Assembly: GCA_039545355.1 (NCBI GenBank)
Contig: BCJJ01000010.1
Coordinates: 1,166,889 to 1,230,888 of the forward strand
Reading direction: 5' to 3'
DNA from: Trichosporon coremiiforme
Lineage: Eukaryota; Basidiomycota; Tremellomycetes; Trichosporonales; Trichosporonaceae
Length of the DNA: 64,000 nt
Shown here: positions 1 to 10,980 of the stretch, piece after piece
How the letters are laid out: every line of letters starts with the position of its first letter
How positions within the stretch are numbered: position 1 is the stretch's first letter
Translations under genes and position numbers: made by a program
Notes under the pieces: model-generated
What the model saw: only the letters and a program-made list of their open reading frames with translations
Told to the model about the DNA's origin: nothing
The model's database searches: none

Positions 1-438
1 AAGTCGTTAGCCCACTGGGGAGAGTGGCGTATCTCGGCCTCTCCCCCTGCCAAAATCGAGCTGTCATGCCTATAGCAACAGCTCGCTATAGAAGTTGTAT
101 TGCGTCCTGTTCACAAGATCGACGCTAGCAGAACCCCCCGCTGGATCTCCGGCAACGGGTATCTGCGTATGCATGCATCATTAGTCGCACAGCAAAGTCC
201 GCTCTTCTGCTTTCGTCGCTCAGGATACACAGAATGCGAGGATAAACCAAGTGCCCTGACGCCAGGTCACGTGTGAAACCCTGGGCGCGCTCCGCCATGT
301 CTGGCCCAGCGTAGATTGTCTGGACACGTCGTGCATTCCGTTGTCATCGTCCGGTTCCCATCAGTACCTACGTGGCTTGGCTTCCCTCATCAGCTCATCG
401 TCGTTCTCGAGCTCGCCATCGCAGCCTCACATCCAGCA
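1..438. other. no gene recognised (left edge)
   Basis: No conserved coding sequence or RNA gene is seen. The right part is probably the promoter and 5' leader of the small gene that starts at 439; a short open frame from 341 ends in the intron of that gene and looks like leader sequence. Confidence 0.5.
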
Positions 439-665
439 ATGCCCGCCACCAACGCCCTCCGTGAGAGCTGATCGGGCTCCATCGTGGTGCCCGAAGCTAA
501 CACCCAGAGCCGCCCCTCGAGCCCGAGGAGCGCGCCATTGTCAAGAGCTACGGTGACTGGACCAGCTTTTGCCTCGCGTTCGGTCTCAAGCCCTACAACC
601 CCGACGAGAACGAGGAGGCTCTCCGGATCGTCCGCGCCATGGCTCGCGAGGATGCAGAGCGCTAA
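439..665 (+). CDS. small conserved-looking hypothetical protein, 59 aa
   Basis: I do not recognise this protein. Two exons, 439-460 and 508-665, are joined across a 47-nt intron that begins GTGAGAG and ends GCTAACACCCAG, a textbook signal set for this genome. The joined frame gives 59 residues beginning MPATNALQPPLEPEER, followed by an amphipathic, acidic body (YGDWTSFCLAFGLKP, then NPDENEEALRIVRAMARED). There is no signal peptide or membrane segment. The clean splice signals and the non-repetitive, codon-biased second exon suggest a real short protein, possibly a small mitochondrial or complex subunit, but that is a guess. A longer protein using an upstream exon cannot be excluded because the window edge is close. 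Confidence 0.5.
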
Positions 666-1159
666 GTAGGGCCCGGCAGGACGCAGTGACTGACCTCAGG
701 ATAACGGTCACCAATCTCGGTGTCTTCCTCCCTACCCTGCACCGCTGAACAATGGCCGCCAGGCCTCACAGAGACCCCACAACGCTCTTCCTAGAATCCT
801 CAGTTGCCCGTTCAGCACCCAAGTTGTATTATAGCTGTATGCAGTCACTGAGCTCTGTATGCGCGCTGCCCTGCACGCTACCTCTTCGCTACCCGCACTT
901 AGCATCGGTTACTAACGTCAATTTCAGGGTTTTGCACGTGCCGACAGCGTGCTAAAAGTGCCACAGTCCAGCCGCCCGGCGTTTTGAGCGTGGCCAAACT
1001 CGGAGGCCACGTGTCAAGACGAAGGAAGTTTTGGGAAACGCCGAAACGCCGAAAAACTGGCGGCAGGCAGTTTCGATGCTGGCTGGCCAGTCCGGCTAGG
1101 AGTTTGAAGGCTTCACGTTCGTTGATCCCTCCTCACCCTTCAACTCTTCGACATCAAAA
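666..1159. other. intergenic, 3' end of the small gene and RPL7 promoter
   Basis: About 490 bases without a convincing gene. The last 60 bases before 1160 are pyrimidine-rich with a CATCAAAA context just before the RPL7 start, typical of a short leader. Two copies of an AACGCCGAAA-like sequence lie at about 1037-1054 and could be promoter elements, but I cannot assign a factor. Confidence 0.5.
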
Positions 1160-2292
1160 ATGGCGGCTTCCAAGTACGTACGACGACGACCGGCGACACC
1201 GCGAGCAGCCCACTGACATGCACAGCGTCCCCTCGAACGAGGTTCGTATCGATCACCGCGGGTCCGAAGTTGGAGAGCTGGAACGGTCGTTCTGAACTCA
1301 AATTTGCGGAAGAGGTTGTGGAACTTTGAACCGACGGAAGGACGAGCTGGACGAAGGATTCTGGATTGCGCAGGACGACGGCGAGGCTATGCGCGTTCGA
1401 GGAAGGCTGGAATGGAAGCGGCAGACGAGAATTGGAAGGACAGAGTGCATCGCACGAGTACGGAAGGAATGTTCAAAGTTTCAAGCACCACAACCTCTCA
1501 GACGACTGCCTGCTCTTCGACTCGACGACCTGTGTTTCGATCTCCCTGAATCAGTTGCTAACACCCCTACAGCAGATCCTTGCCCCGGAGACGCTCCTCA
1601 AGAAGCGCCGCACCAACGAGGCCACTCGTGAGGCCAAGCTCCAGGCCGCCGCCGAGGCCCGCAAGTCGCAGAAGGCCAAGCGCAAGGTCATCTTCAAGCG
1701 TGCCGACGAGTACGTTAAGGAGTACGCCGCCAAGGAGCGTGAGGAGATTCGCCTGAAGCGCGAGGCCCGCAAGTCTGGCGACTTCTACGTTGCCGCCCAG
1801 CCCAAGGTCTACTTCGTCATCCGTCTTAAGGGTATCTCCAAGCTTGCCCCTAAGCCCAAGAAGATCCTCCAGCTTCTCCGTCTCCTCCAGATCAACAACG
1901 GTGTCTTCATCCGCGTCACCAAGGCTACCGAGCAGATGCTCCGCCTCGTTGAGCCCTACATCGCCTACGGTGAGCCCAACCTCAAGGCCATCCGCGAGCT
2001 CGTCTACAAGCGCGGTTACGCCAAGGTCAACGGCCAGCGCATCCCCATCACCGACAACGCCATCATCGAGGCCCACCTCGGCAAGTTCGGCATTGTCTGC
2101 ATGGAGGACCTCGTCCACGAGATCGCCACCTGCGGCCCCAACTTCAAGCAGGCCACCACCTTCCTCTGGCCCTTCAAGCTCTCCAACCCCAACGGAGGCT
2201 GGCGCCCCAGGAAGTTCCTCAACTACATTGAGGGCGGTGACACCGGAAACCGTGAGCAGCACATCTCCAAGCTCATCCACCAGATGGCTTAA
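1160..2292 (+). CDS. RPL7: 60S ribosomal protein L7 (uL30 family)
   Basis: Structural protein of the large ribosomal subunit. Exons 1160-1173, 1226-1241 and 1573-2292 give 249 residues, close to the usual fungal length of about 245. The spliced N-terminus reads [20 protein letters not shown]; then follow the basic eukaryote-specific helix (residues about 20-75), the L30/L7 fold with the motif [15 protein letters not shown], and the conserved C-terminal region around [15 protein letters not shown]. Intron 2 (1242-1572, 331 nt) is much longer than most introns here and ends TTGCTAACACCCCTACAG. Splicing one CAG further on would remove one Gln. RNA hosted in this intron is possible, but I see no clear C/D or H/ACA boxes. 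The long antisense open frame over exon 3 is a codon-bias shadow. Confidence 0.97.
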
Positions 2293-3296
2293 GCGCTCTA
2301 CGTTCTAGATCGTATAGCGTGATGGTTGAGGAGTTAGGGACGAAGGGCTGGCGACCGGGGTTAGTCTTTCGTATTGCATGTACCCATTCTCGGACAACGC
2401 ATGAGATTCCCGTAGCGATCATTCCCACTGGTGCAGTCAGCTTATCTTGCGCTTATCGTGCCGCGCGGCGGCTCTTCATAGGGCCGTAGTAGCTGTAGTT
2501 GCTCGGCGTGACGGACATGATGTGATCGGATGGTCTCTGCAGATGGCTGGTACGGAGGAGGGTGATGAGCCAGCGCATCAGCTCTACGTATCAGGTCTAT
2601 GCGCTTGGAGGGGGCGGCGTATCTGCATCCAAAGTCTGCAACAGCTAGCTAGGTGCAGCTCGGCCACTCAGATCACACGACAGTGCAGCTTTGAACGTTT
2701 ACAGCAGAATTTTCATCTGAGGCACTAATAATCTACAAACAACTATGCTACCAGGGTCGGAACGCACGGGCGAATGCTCGATGCAGGGAGAAGAAACCTG
2801 TTTGTCAGCTGACTATCCTGGTAGAAGCAGCTCAAACAACAGCGAGAGGAAAGAGTCTCAGTCCCGAAAGATGGTTAACGTTTAACAGCATTGCAGCGCT
2901 AGTTTAACAAATAGCGACGAATCGCACTCTCATCATAGATTCCATCCTCACGCCGTGTTGCCTTGCTTGTGGTGTACTCACTGTTCGTGTCGTTGGGCCA
3001 CCTCGCGATGGCCCTCTCCTTCGTTGGAAGGATGGATGGTGGACAGATGTTGATCGGCCGGCAATGGGCTGCAACTTTAATAGACAGCGGAACTTTTCCT
3101 CGCGCTCGAAAGTCCGCTGGTGCGAGAGCCTGGCTGGTGTGGCGACTCGCCAGACGCCAGGCCGTGAGCAGTGGGGCCCCGCAAAATTCCACGCGAGGAT
3201 GAATCTGAGATGAGTCGCAATGACACCTGCCAGCCGCATCAGCGGTCCCGAAATGACAACAATCACCAGAACCGTCACCGAAAGGACCTCAGCACG
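2293..3296. other. intergenic between RPL7 and RQC1
   Basis: About 1 kb holding the 3' region of RPL7 and the promoter and leader of RQC1. The open frames here are short, lack splice-supported continuation and match nothing I know. I see no RNA gene or repeat. Confidence 0.5.
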
Positions 3297-5555
3297 ATGT
3301 CCAAACGCCTGAACAAAAGGCAGATGCGCGAGCTCGAGGAGCTGCAGGCGCTGAAGGCTGTCGAGTCATCTACGCCGCGCGGCGAGTCTGAAGGAGAGTC
3401 GGAGGAGGAGGAGGCCGCCGCGCCCGCGTTCAACCCTTTCGCTGCTGTGAGTTGGCTTCAATGGAAGAAGAACTGACGTCAGCTCGAGGGAGACGAGCCA
3501 GAACCGGAAGAGGAGGAAGAGGAGGAGGCGCCCGTAGCCGCAAAGAAGAAGGTGGGTCCCTCAGGATACGGGCTGCACGCAGCTACGTAGCTAGTAACGC
3601 GTGTCGTCTAGCTAATCGCCAGAACAAGAAGAAGAAGAACAAAAAGAAGAAGAAGGGCGGAGAGTCTGCCGTGTCAACGACAGCAAAGGTGGACGAGCTC
3701 GAGGGACTCGACGAGGTGGACCGGGCGCTGGCAGAGCTAAAGCTGAAGTACGGCGAGGACGCTGCGCCCGCGCCATCAGCACCTGAGACGAGCGAGTCGC
3801 GCAGTGCTTTGAAGTTCCGGAACCTGCTCAGCGTCGACCCGAAGAACCTGGACGCGGACGCGGAGCTGCGGCGTTTCTTCGGATCGAAGGTCATCGCGTC
3901 TGCGGACGCGGCGACGCCACGCCACCGCGGACACGCCCGCATGCAGGCCGCCCTCAGCAAGATGCGCTACACCCTCGCCAAGCCGAAGGCGACGTACCCG
4001 CCGCCGACGTCTCTTGCGGGACTCAACATGCACGAGATGGCCGACGAGGATGTCGCGGACCTCTACGACCGGAGGGGTTGGGAGCAGACCGACCCCGGAG
4101 AGAAGTGGTACACGTTTGAGCACTCGCCGGCGTGGCGCGAGATCGAGCGGCAGTTCCTCGGCGCGGTCCGGAGTCACGGTAAGCTTTTTTCTCCTTCCTG
4201 CCTAGCTGACCCCAGACCCGAACGAGCTCATGGCCCTGCTCCAGGTGTACCCGTGGCACGTCGACACGCTGCTGCAGATGTCGGAGGTGTACCGACTGCA
4301 GAACGACATCGGTGCGGCGTCCGACTTCGCCGAGCGTGCGCTGTACGCGTTCGACCGCTGCCTCGTCCCCGGCTTCAACGTTCAGAGCGGCGCGTGCCGG
4401 CTCGACTTCGACTACGTCGAGAACCGGCCCATGTTCACGGCCCTGCACCGTATCATCGGCTACCTCGGACGTCGAGGATGTTGGGCGACGGCCTTTGCGT
4501 TCGCCAAGGTGCTCTTCGCGCTCGATCCCGAGGGCGACCCTCACGGCGCGGCGCTGTGGCTTGACTTCCTCGCCGTGAAGAGCGGGAACGGGCAGTGGCT
4601 CCTTGACATGCTTGGCCAGCGGGAGACGTCGCGCGCCGCAGCGCTCTGGCATGGATACCCGGGCATGGAGTGGAACGGGGCGCTTGCGCTCCGCCAGAAA
4701 GAGACAGCAGAGAAGGACAAGGAGCACGCGGCCTCGACGGCGGCACTCGTGCAGGCGATGAAGACGTTTCCCGAGGTCATCGTGCTGCTCGCGGACAAGA
4801 TCAACGCGAACATCCCCGCTGCGGCGCGGCAGAGCCCGCTCACGCACGTCGAGGCGGGATACAGCGGCGATCCCTCGGTCGTGATCCACCTCCTGTCGCA
4901 CATCTACGTCGCGCGCAACGAGGCACTGTGGAAGGAACCGGCCGTTCTGGCATGGTTCGAGAAGACAGTCCGGGACAACATCGAGAGCATCGACGACGGG
5001 CCGGCGCGCGCTGCGCGTGCCGAGGCGCACGCGATCGCGCAGACGCCGCGCGACCTGGGAGCGGACGGGGAGCTCGCCATCCCACTCAACATCTGCCGGC
5101 ACGTTCTCTGCTCCGAGTCAACGAGCTGGCTCGGTTTCCTTCCCCCTTCAGTGACATCTAGGCCGTTCCACGCTTACGACCCTCTCCCCCCTTCCTCAGC
5201 TCAGACAGCCTATGACGCGCAATACTTCGACCCCGTTGCGCGCGTTCGGGGGGCGGGCTTCCGCGGTGCGGCGGGAGGACAGCAGGTGCAGACCGAGATG
5301 CTGGCGCGCTTCTTGGGCATGGTGCGCGGCATCGTGGGCCAGGAACCGGGACAATGGCCGCAGCCGCTGCACGAGGCGTTCCAGCAGTTTGCGGGACGCG
5401 CACCCGAGGACATGCCCGTCGCTGAGCGCGCCGCGCTCGTCCGCGATCTCGTCAGGACGTGGGAGGAGATTGTGGCTGGATTCCAGAACGGAGAGATCGA
5501 CTTTGGGGATATGGGAGACACGGGGGGTGGTGGTATGCCTGGGGCGTTTCCGTAG
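3297..5555 (+). CDS. RQC1: Rqc1/TCF25 family, ribosome quality control component
   Basis: Member of the Tcf25 (DUF654) family; in yeast Rqc1 works with Ltn1, Rqc2 and Cdc48 to clear aberrant nascent chains from stalled 60S subunits. Exons 3297-3446, 3483-3551, 3623-4178 and 4216-5555 give 704 residues. The N-terminus MSKRLNKRQMRELEELQ is followed by long acidic runs and a lysine-rich stretch (KKKKNKKKKK), as in family members. The conserved core begins near residue 200 (GWEQTDPGEKWYTFEHS) and continues with DPNELMALLQVYPWHVDTLL, FNVQSGACRLDFDYVENRP and FLPPSVTSRPFHAYDPLPP. The start is the ATG directly before the conserved N-terminus; an upstream in-frame ATG at 3213 is less likely. Introns are 36, 71 and 37 nt. 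The acidic tail with GDMGDTGGGGMPGAFP is weakly conserved. Confidence 0.93.
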
Positions 5556-7619
5556 AGTAGACGACGTGATGCATACATAATAGTACAATGCTACATACAG
5601 AGTGTTGTTGGCTGACACGCTCGTGCCGACAGTGTGCCAGGGGACTTGCGGTACTTGTGCGACATCCGCGCTGGGCGGTTGTCAGCTAACGACATTTCGA
5701 GCACTTGGCGTACAGGATAATGCCAGCGGTATACCTTCCTAGTGTGTTTGCATGTCAGCTGTGGCGACTCGACAAACTAGCTTAAGCAGTTTGACGGCTG
5801 ACACTTGCTGCATGGCTTCCTAGAGTGCAGAGGGCGTCCTGGGAGGTCAGCCGTTTCCGACAGTGCTCGTCAGCTCACCGGTATCATTACTCCGGGTCAT
5901 CTGGCTGTGATAGACATCTTCTTTGATGCCGAAGAGATGCTCTGCGTTCAGCTATTCCGAGTTCGAACGTAAGCCCACGGAGATTCACGGCTGACGCTTG
6001 CGGTGTGACAACTCGGCACCTTCGGGTTTTTATTGGCACTAAGCGCCCGAGTCGAGTCGCTGGAATACTTGAGTCGCCGAGTTGCGACGTCTGCGCACTC
6101 CCTCGGACTGTCCGCGGACTGTTTATTCCGTGGGGTGGGACGAACGTCGCGCTTACACGCTGGCAGTATCGTCACCAGCGTCCAACTCGCCCCCGTTCCA
6201 CGCATCCTTGCCTGGTGAGGTGATGAAGACCGGCGTTTATGCTGGAGACTGACCGTCAGCTGTCTGGGGAAGCGCTAGCTTCACCTCGTTCCCATGAACT
6301 CGCGGCTATAGCATGTGCTCACTGAGCAGACGGCACTTGCCACTGTTGCCAGTGGCTGGGTTGCCAGGCCAGGAAGGAAACCTATTACGTGGCCTCGCCG
6401 ATCCGTGTGTGTGTCAGTTAGTAGATCCGGGCGATAAGACGACATTTGCTCGGTGCACATGTGCCACCTTCCACTGTTCGCGCACCAGCACCAAGCAAAC
6501 GCCAGGATCGCCAGAAAGACCAGGGCCTGGCAACTGGCTGCATGCCCCAGTCACAAGGGTGCACAAGGGTGCCAGGCCGGGCCCGAAGCGCTCGCATCCC
6601 AGAACACCCACCCTCAAAAGCGCTGCAACGAAATCAGTCGCCACACTCGGCCAGTCACGTGACAACACATTCCTGCGAGGGGACCACTCAGCTCCCCTCA
6701 GACGACAGGGTAGCAAGGCTCGCCATCGCCAGCCACTCAGCTGAGCAAGCCGAGGTGAGAGCACAGGCTGAAGCAACGCACAGCTCTCGGCGGGCAGCCA
6801 CGTGCCCTGCCCAGAAGCAAGAACGACGCTTGAATGACCTCGGAGCCCACGGTGAAGCCACGGCAGCCACGATCGTCAGCAATCGTGTCATTTCAGCCCC
6901 AGCCCGCAGTGACCGGTGCGCTGCCGCTATTCTTGTCGCCTAATTGCGAAGCCCTTGATAAGATCCGGACCTCGGGCAGGGCAGCGGGGGCAGCGGAGTG
7001 TCTTGGCTTGGCCGTGCAGTGTGCCTCGATGTCGTCGCGAGACGTGCCCCGCCGGGAGCCCGACCATGATTGATGGATGGTGGTGATGGTGGTCAGCTGC
7101 GAACTCCCGTGGACGGGGATTAGGTGTCGTGCCGGCAGGGTGAGTCTGACGGGCGGTGTGTGCCGCTGTATGCCGCACTTGGACGGCACAAGGGCCGAGG
7201 ATCAGCCATGCGATGTGTCTCTCCGGGCAAGGAGATAGATGGGATGCTCGGCTTGCGCGGCCAAAGGTCGGCATAAGCTCGCCTATGTTCTGGTCTCTGG
7301 CCAGAGTGGGCATAGAGCGCGTCCCGTCGCGTAGCCGGCCCTGGGTCATTGCCGCATTCATTTCGCGACCATTTCGCGACCACCTCAGGCATCAGCCCCA
7401 AGCCTCTGGCCAACAAGACACATCGGGGCCTCCGCAATATCTCAGGGTCCCCGGTCACAGGGGTTCATTCCTGCATTGTGGAGGATGCCCAGAGTGAGAG
7501 CGCTGTGTGGGCATCATGCCGCCAGCCAGCTATCGATCGCACCCCTCGCAGCTCTCGCGAGCACGCATCCTCGCACAGATTGCAGATTGCAGATTCACAA
7601 ACCCCACAGTCACAGGACC

Positions 7620-7621
<2 letters not shown>

Positions 7622-7679
<58 letters not shown>
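7622..7679. repeat. (GA)n microsatellite, about 29 units
   Basis: A perfect GA dinucleotide run of about 58 bases lies about 460 bp upstream of the CoA-ligase start. GA/CT tracts can exclude nucleosomes or bind GAGA-like factors; here the effect on the promoter is only inferred. Confidence 0.98.
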
Positions 7680-7681
<2 letters not shown>

Positions 7682-7884
7682 CAGCGGGGCCTGTCCCTGC
7701 CCTGCTGTGCCCTGCTGTGCCCCGCCGTGACCGGCATGGCCGGCACGTATCGTCAATCCTCGCGAGACACGAGCCTCAGGACTTGGGTCGGCTCCAATCT
7801 CGGCAACAACGAGGTCAGCTCAGCCTTGGAAACCTCGGATCACCTGAGTGACCGGTTGAGGTGACACTGTCCATGATCACACCT

Positions 7885-7890
7885 TTATAA
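7885..7890 (+). promoter_or_regulatory. TATA-like box of the CoA ligase gene
   Basis: TATAAG sits in CCTTTATAAGTAC about 250 bp before the ATG at 8142 and is followed by CT-rich sequence with candidate start sites. It is the best core-promoter candidate, by sequence only. Confidence 0.4.
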
Positions 7891-8076
7891 GTACACGTCC
7901 CCCACCCTCTTGTGTCTGGCTTCCCTCTCCCCTCCAGACAACCGTGCTCTGCTCTACTCTCTCTACCAGTTGTAAATATCATCCCAGCGTTGAGCACCGA
8001 CAGTCGACAGCACGCACACACCTCTCCGAACGCCATCGAACCTACACTCGATCTACATCAACCTAGGGCCGCCGCT

Positions 8077-8104
8077 CACCGTCACCGTCACCGTCACCGT
8101 CACC
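8077..8104 (+). repeat. (CACCGT)4 hexamer repeat in the 5' leader
   Basis: Four exact CACCGT units plus a partial fifth lie 38-65 bases before the CoA-ligase ATG, so probably in the transcribed leader. Confidence 0.9.
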
Positions 8105-8141
8105 TCCACCTTCCCCCACTCTCAACTCACCTCGCTCAACA

Positions 8142-9812
8142 ATGACCCAGAACAGGATCTACACCTCGGCGCGCCCGCAGGTGCATCTCGCCGAGAGCTC
8201 CCTTTGGCACTACCTGTTTCCTGCGACGTCCAACTTCCACCCTTCGCAGCCGGCCTTCATCGAGGGCCACACGGGACGGCAGCTGACACGGGCCGAGGTC
8301 GAGGACGTCGGTCTTCGCGTCAAGACGGGCCTGAACCGCCTCGGCCTGCACCGGGGCGACATTGCGTGTCTCTGGGGCCTGAACAGCCTCGAGTGGGTCA
8401 AGGCGGGCTACGGCGTCATGGCGGCTGGCATGGTCGCGTCGACTGCGAATGCGTCCTACGAGGCGAAGGAGATTGCACACCAGCTGAACAACTCTGGCTC
8501 GACGATCCTGTTCCTCGACCCCGAGTGTGTGCCGCGGTTCGAGGAGGCGCGCGCGCAGCTCGACTACGACTTCCCGACCGAGCGCGTGTACCTGCTCACG
8601 ACGCGCGAGAAGAACCACACAAAGTACGGCGTCGTCGACGACCTGGTGCGCGAGCGCGGCGTCGCCGAGGTCTTCTCCGGCAAGGACGTGCACAACACGT
8701 GCTGGCTGGGATACTCTTCGGGCACGACCGGTCTTCCCAAGGGCGTCAAGACGAGCCACAACAACTTCACGAGCCAGCTCTCAATCGTCCGACAGGGATA
8801 CCAGCCGCTGTCGCAGGCTGATGTCCTCCTCGGCTTCGTCCCCCTCACGCACGTGTACGGCTCGGTGCTCGTGCTGACGCAGCCGTTCTCCGTCGGCTGC
8901 ACGGCCATCATCCTCCCGCGCTTCGACGAGAAGGCTGCCCTCGAAAGTATCCAGAAGTACAAGGTGACGCACGCGCTCTTCGTCCCACCCGTGTTCATCA
9001 CGCTCGTCCACTCCAAGATCCTCGACAACTACGACATCTCGTCGCTGACGTCGATCGTGTCCGCTGCCGCGCCGCTGAGCTCCGAGCTCATCGAGGCGTT
9101 CAAGAAGCGCGTGCCCCGGGCCATCATCACGCAGGCGTACGGCCTGACCGAGACTTCCCCCCTCATCACCGCGTTCACGACGGCCGAGGCGGCCGGACAC
9201 GACGGGCACATCGGCCCCCTCCTGCCGTCGTGGGAGGCGCGCCTAGTGGATCTGGACGGCAACGATGTGCCGGTCGGCGAGCGCGGCGAGCTCTGGGTCC
9301 GCGGCCCCTGCGTCATGACAGGCTACCACAAGAACCCGGAAGCGACGGCGAACGCGATGCACAACGAGTGGTTCAAGACCGGGGACGTTGTCGTCGTCCA
9401 TCCCGACGGATTCCTCCAGGTCGTCGACCGCGTCAAGGAGCTCATCAAGTTCAAGGGCTTCCAGGTGCCGCCTGCCGAGCTCGAGGCGCTCCTCATCACA
9501 CACCCCAAGATCACCGACGTTGCCGTCCTGGGCCTGTACGACAAGAGCCAGGCGACCGAGCTCCCCGCCGCGTTCGTCACTACGGACGAGACGATCAATG
9601 GACCCGCCGACGCCGCCGCCTTCGATAAGGAGATCCAAGCCTGGGTTGCTGGCCGCGTCGCCAAGCACAAGCGTCTCGCTGGTGGCGTCCACATCGTTGA
9701 CAGCGTCCCCAAGACGCCATCGGGCAAGATCCTCCGCCGATTCCTCCGCGAGAAGGGACAGGCGGAGTACGACGCCAAGCTAGCTGCGGCCGGCGTCCAG
9801 GCCAAGCTCTGA
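8142..9812 (+). CDS. acyl-/4-coumarate-CoA ligase-like adenylating enzyme with peroxisomal signal
   Basis: ANL-superfamily enzyme that adenylates a carboxylic acid with ATP and transfers it to CoA. A single uninterrupted frame of 556 residues, the usual length for 4-coumarate-CoA-ligase-like proteins. Visible motifs are the phosphate-binding loop YSSGTTGLPKGVK (about residue 191), QAYGLTETSP (about 331), GELWVRGPCVMTGYH, WFKTGD (about 409), the hinge VDRVKELIKFKGFQV, and the catalytic C-terminal lysine in PKTPSGKILRR (about 529). The last three residues are AKL, a type 1 peroxisomal targeting signal, so the enzyme probably acts in peroxisomes on fatty or aromatic acids feeding beta-oxidation. 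The substrate cannot be read from sequence. It is intronless among intron-rich neighbours, but codon use and GC look native. The 3' end faces SRX1. Confidence 0.94.
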   Translation: MTQNRIYTSARPQVHLAESSLWHYLFPATSNFHPSQPAFIEGHTGRQLTRAEVEDVGLRVKTGLNRLGLHRGDIACLWGLNSLEWVKAGYGVMAAGMVASTANASYEAKEIAHQLNNSGSTILFLDPECVPRFEEARAQLDYDFPTERVYLLTTREKNHTKYGVVDDLVRERGVAEVFSGKDVHNTCWLGYSSGTTGLPKGVKTSHNNFTSQLSIVRQGYQPLSQADVLLGFVPLTHVYGSVLVLTQPFSVGCTAIILPRFDEKAALESIQKYKVTHALFVPPVFITLVHSKILDNYDISSLTSIVSAAAPLSSELIEAFKKRVPRAIITQAYGLTETSPLITAFTTAEAAGHDGHIGPLLPSWEARLVDLDGNDVPVGERGELWVRGPCVMTGYHKNPEATANAMHNEWFKTGDVVVVHPDGFLQVVDRVKELIKFKGFQVPPAELEALLITHPKITDVAVLGLYDKSQATELPAAFVTTDETINGPADAAAFDKEIQAWVAGRVAKHKRLAGGVHIVDSVPKTPSGKILRRFLREKGQAEYDAKLAAAGVQAKL

Positions 9813-10022
9813 GCGGGCTGTGGCGAGCTGCGAAGTTGTCAGGTGGAAGGGGGAGTCGCGTTGATATGTACGGAGGTAGGGAGCAGAAGTCATCTACAAG
9901 TCGATCTAGTTCAGCAGGTTTTCCAGCAGTTGTTATCTTTTCTTTTCCTTTCCTTTAGGTTTCACAACATGGCGTTCGTGTGAAAGTGTATAGATCATGC
10001 AAACAACATTTTGCCAATGGTT

Positions 10023-10058
10023 CAGTCTGCCCAGTCTGCCCAGTCTGCCCAGTCTGCC
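10023..10058. repeat. CAGTCTGCC tandem repeat, 4 units
   Basis: Four exact 9-bp units lie in the 326-bp space between the convergent 3' ends of the CoA ligase and SRX1 (9813-10138). Apart from this repeat and a T-rich stretch near 9940 that may serve 3'-end formation, I see nothing else there. Confidence 0.9.
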
Positions 10059-10138
10059 TATGCTCCTCGACTCTATCATCATTATACATGGCGCTCTATG
10101 TCTATAACTCAAGGGACACCCTGACGACTTAGGAGGGA

Positions 10139-10763
10139 CTAGAAGGGACACCCGGCACCAAGGTATACCCGCATATTGCTTGCGGGCACCTGGATGATCC
10201 TCGCGCGAATGGTGGGCCATCCGAGTCGCTTCGTCGCCTCGAAGCGGTGACACCCGCCCATCGAGAAGTAGAAGTTGTGCACTTTTCCTTCCGGGTCGGC
10301 CTTGAGGGGCGCTTGCACTTTGACGACCTCGATCGGTGTGAAGGCGTCTCCCTTCTGGTCCTGTCAGCTTGACTCTCTTCTCTCTCTTGGAACATTGCGC
10401 ATCGTCGTTGCGGCGGACCTGTTGAAGGGGGGGCTCAGCTGAGAGACTGAGCTGACCTCCACCAGCCAGCCCTCCATCCAACCAACCAGCCCAGCCAACC
10501 AAGTCACCGCATCTCACAAGACCCTCAGAGCACCAAGATAAGAGACCCACCTTCATCTCCTCCATGAACGACTGTACCTTGGCCTCATCCAGCTCGCTCG
10601 GTAGCGGCCGTCGTATAACGGCCATAGGCACGTTGTGCACTGGCGCATCGTCCCGCGCAAAGATGGACGATTCCGGTTTGTCCCCGTATTCGAACTTGGC
10701 CCCGTCTGCCGCCTTCTTCAGCTCGTCCGGGATACACGCCTGCTGCTGATCTTGCGTGCTCAT
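10139..10763 (-). CDS. SRX1: sulfiredoxin
   Basis: ATP-dependent reductase that rescues hyperoxidised (sulfinic) 2-Cys peroxiredoxins. On the minus strand, exon 1 is 10763-10551 and exon 2 is 10360-10139, giving 144 residues. Exon 1 holds the family N-terminal motif VHNVPMAVIRRPLPSELD; exon 2 holds VHNFYFSMGGCHRFEATKR with the catalytic Cys in GGCHR, and the C-terminal NMRVYLGAGCPF. The 190-nt intron starts GTGGGTC and ends AAGCTGACAG. It is long for this genome and might hide a further small exon, because yeast Srx1 has extra residues at this point; however, the two-exon model keeps frame and matches human-type length. The start is the first ATG with good context; upstream in-frame residues look like leader. 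Next to it, in tandem, is the DM9 gene. Confidence 0.92.
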
Positions 10764-10980
10764 GTCGTAGGCCTTGTCGTTCTTTGTCGTCGTGTCGTTC
10801 GTATCGTCGCACAGTGAGTGTATGGAACTAAATGCTTCGACTCGACGAGAGATTATTATTGTGGCCAGATAGATCTGAAATCCGCTGCCCGGCTTAGTCA
10901 TGCCCTCCACTACGTCATGCATTTGATCAGATGCAAAGCTTCTTCGGCCGATTACATCTGGCCGCCTATCAACATATGCT

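Larger units (their letters stand above)
5556..8141. other. 2.6 kb intergenic, 3' of RQC1 and promoter of the CoA ligase
   Basis: No conserved protein or RNA gene is seen. From 5600 to 6000 the sequence is rich in TCAGCT/AGCTGAC words resembling branch points, but without well-paired donors. The right half carries a GA microsatellite, a TATA-like box and a hexamer-repeat leader, listed separately. Open frames of 110-170 codons here are low-complexity and unsupported. Confidence 0.5.

Noticed and set aside
1567..2280. 237-codon minus-strand open frame over RPL7 exon 3
   Set aside because: Exact antisense of a certain coding exon; biased codon use creates long antisense frames. Leu/Gly/Asp-rich with no domain.
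4023..5102. 359-codon minus frame over RQC1
   Set aside because: Antisense to conserved Rqc1 exons; Arg/Val/Leu-rich without a domain.
5951..5958. GTTCGAAC as a tRNA T loop
   Set aside because: Flanking bases do not form a T stem on either strand and no cloverleaf surrounds it.
5600..6000. TCAGCT-rich stretch 3' of RQC1 as a second intron-like array
   Set aside because: Branch-point-like words occur, but consistent GTRAG donors at 35-43 nt are missing, unlike 56944-61471.
10361..10550. Extra small exon inside the SRX1 intron
   Set aside because: A frame VRRNDDAQCSKRE is open there, but no donor/acceptor pair would splice it in frame; the two-exon model is complete.
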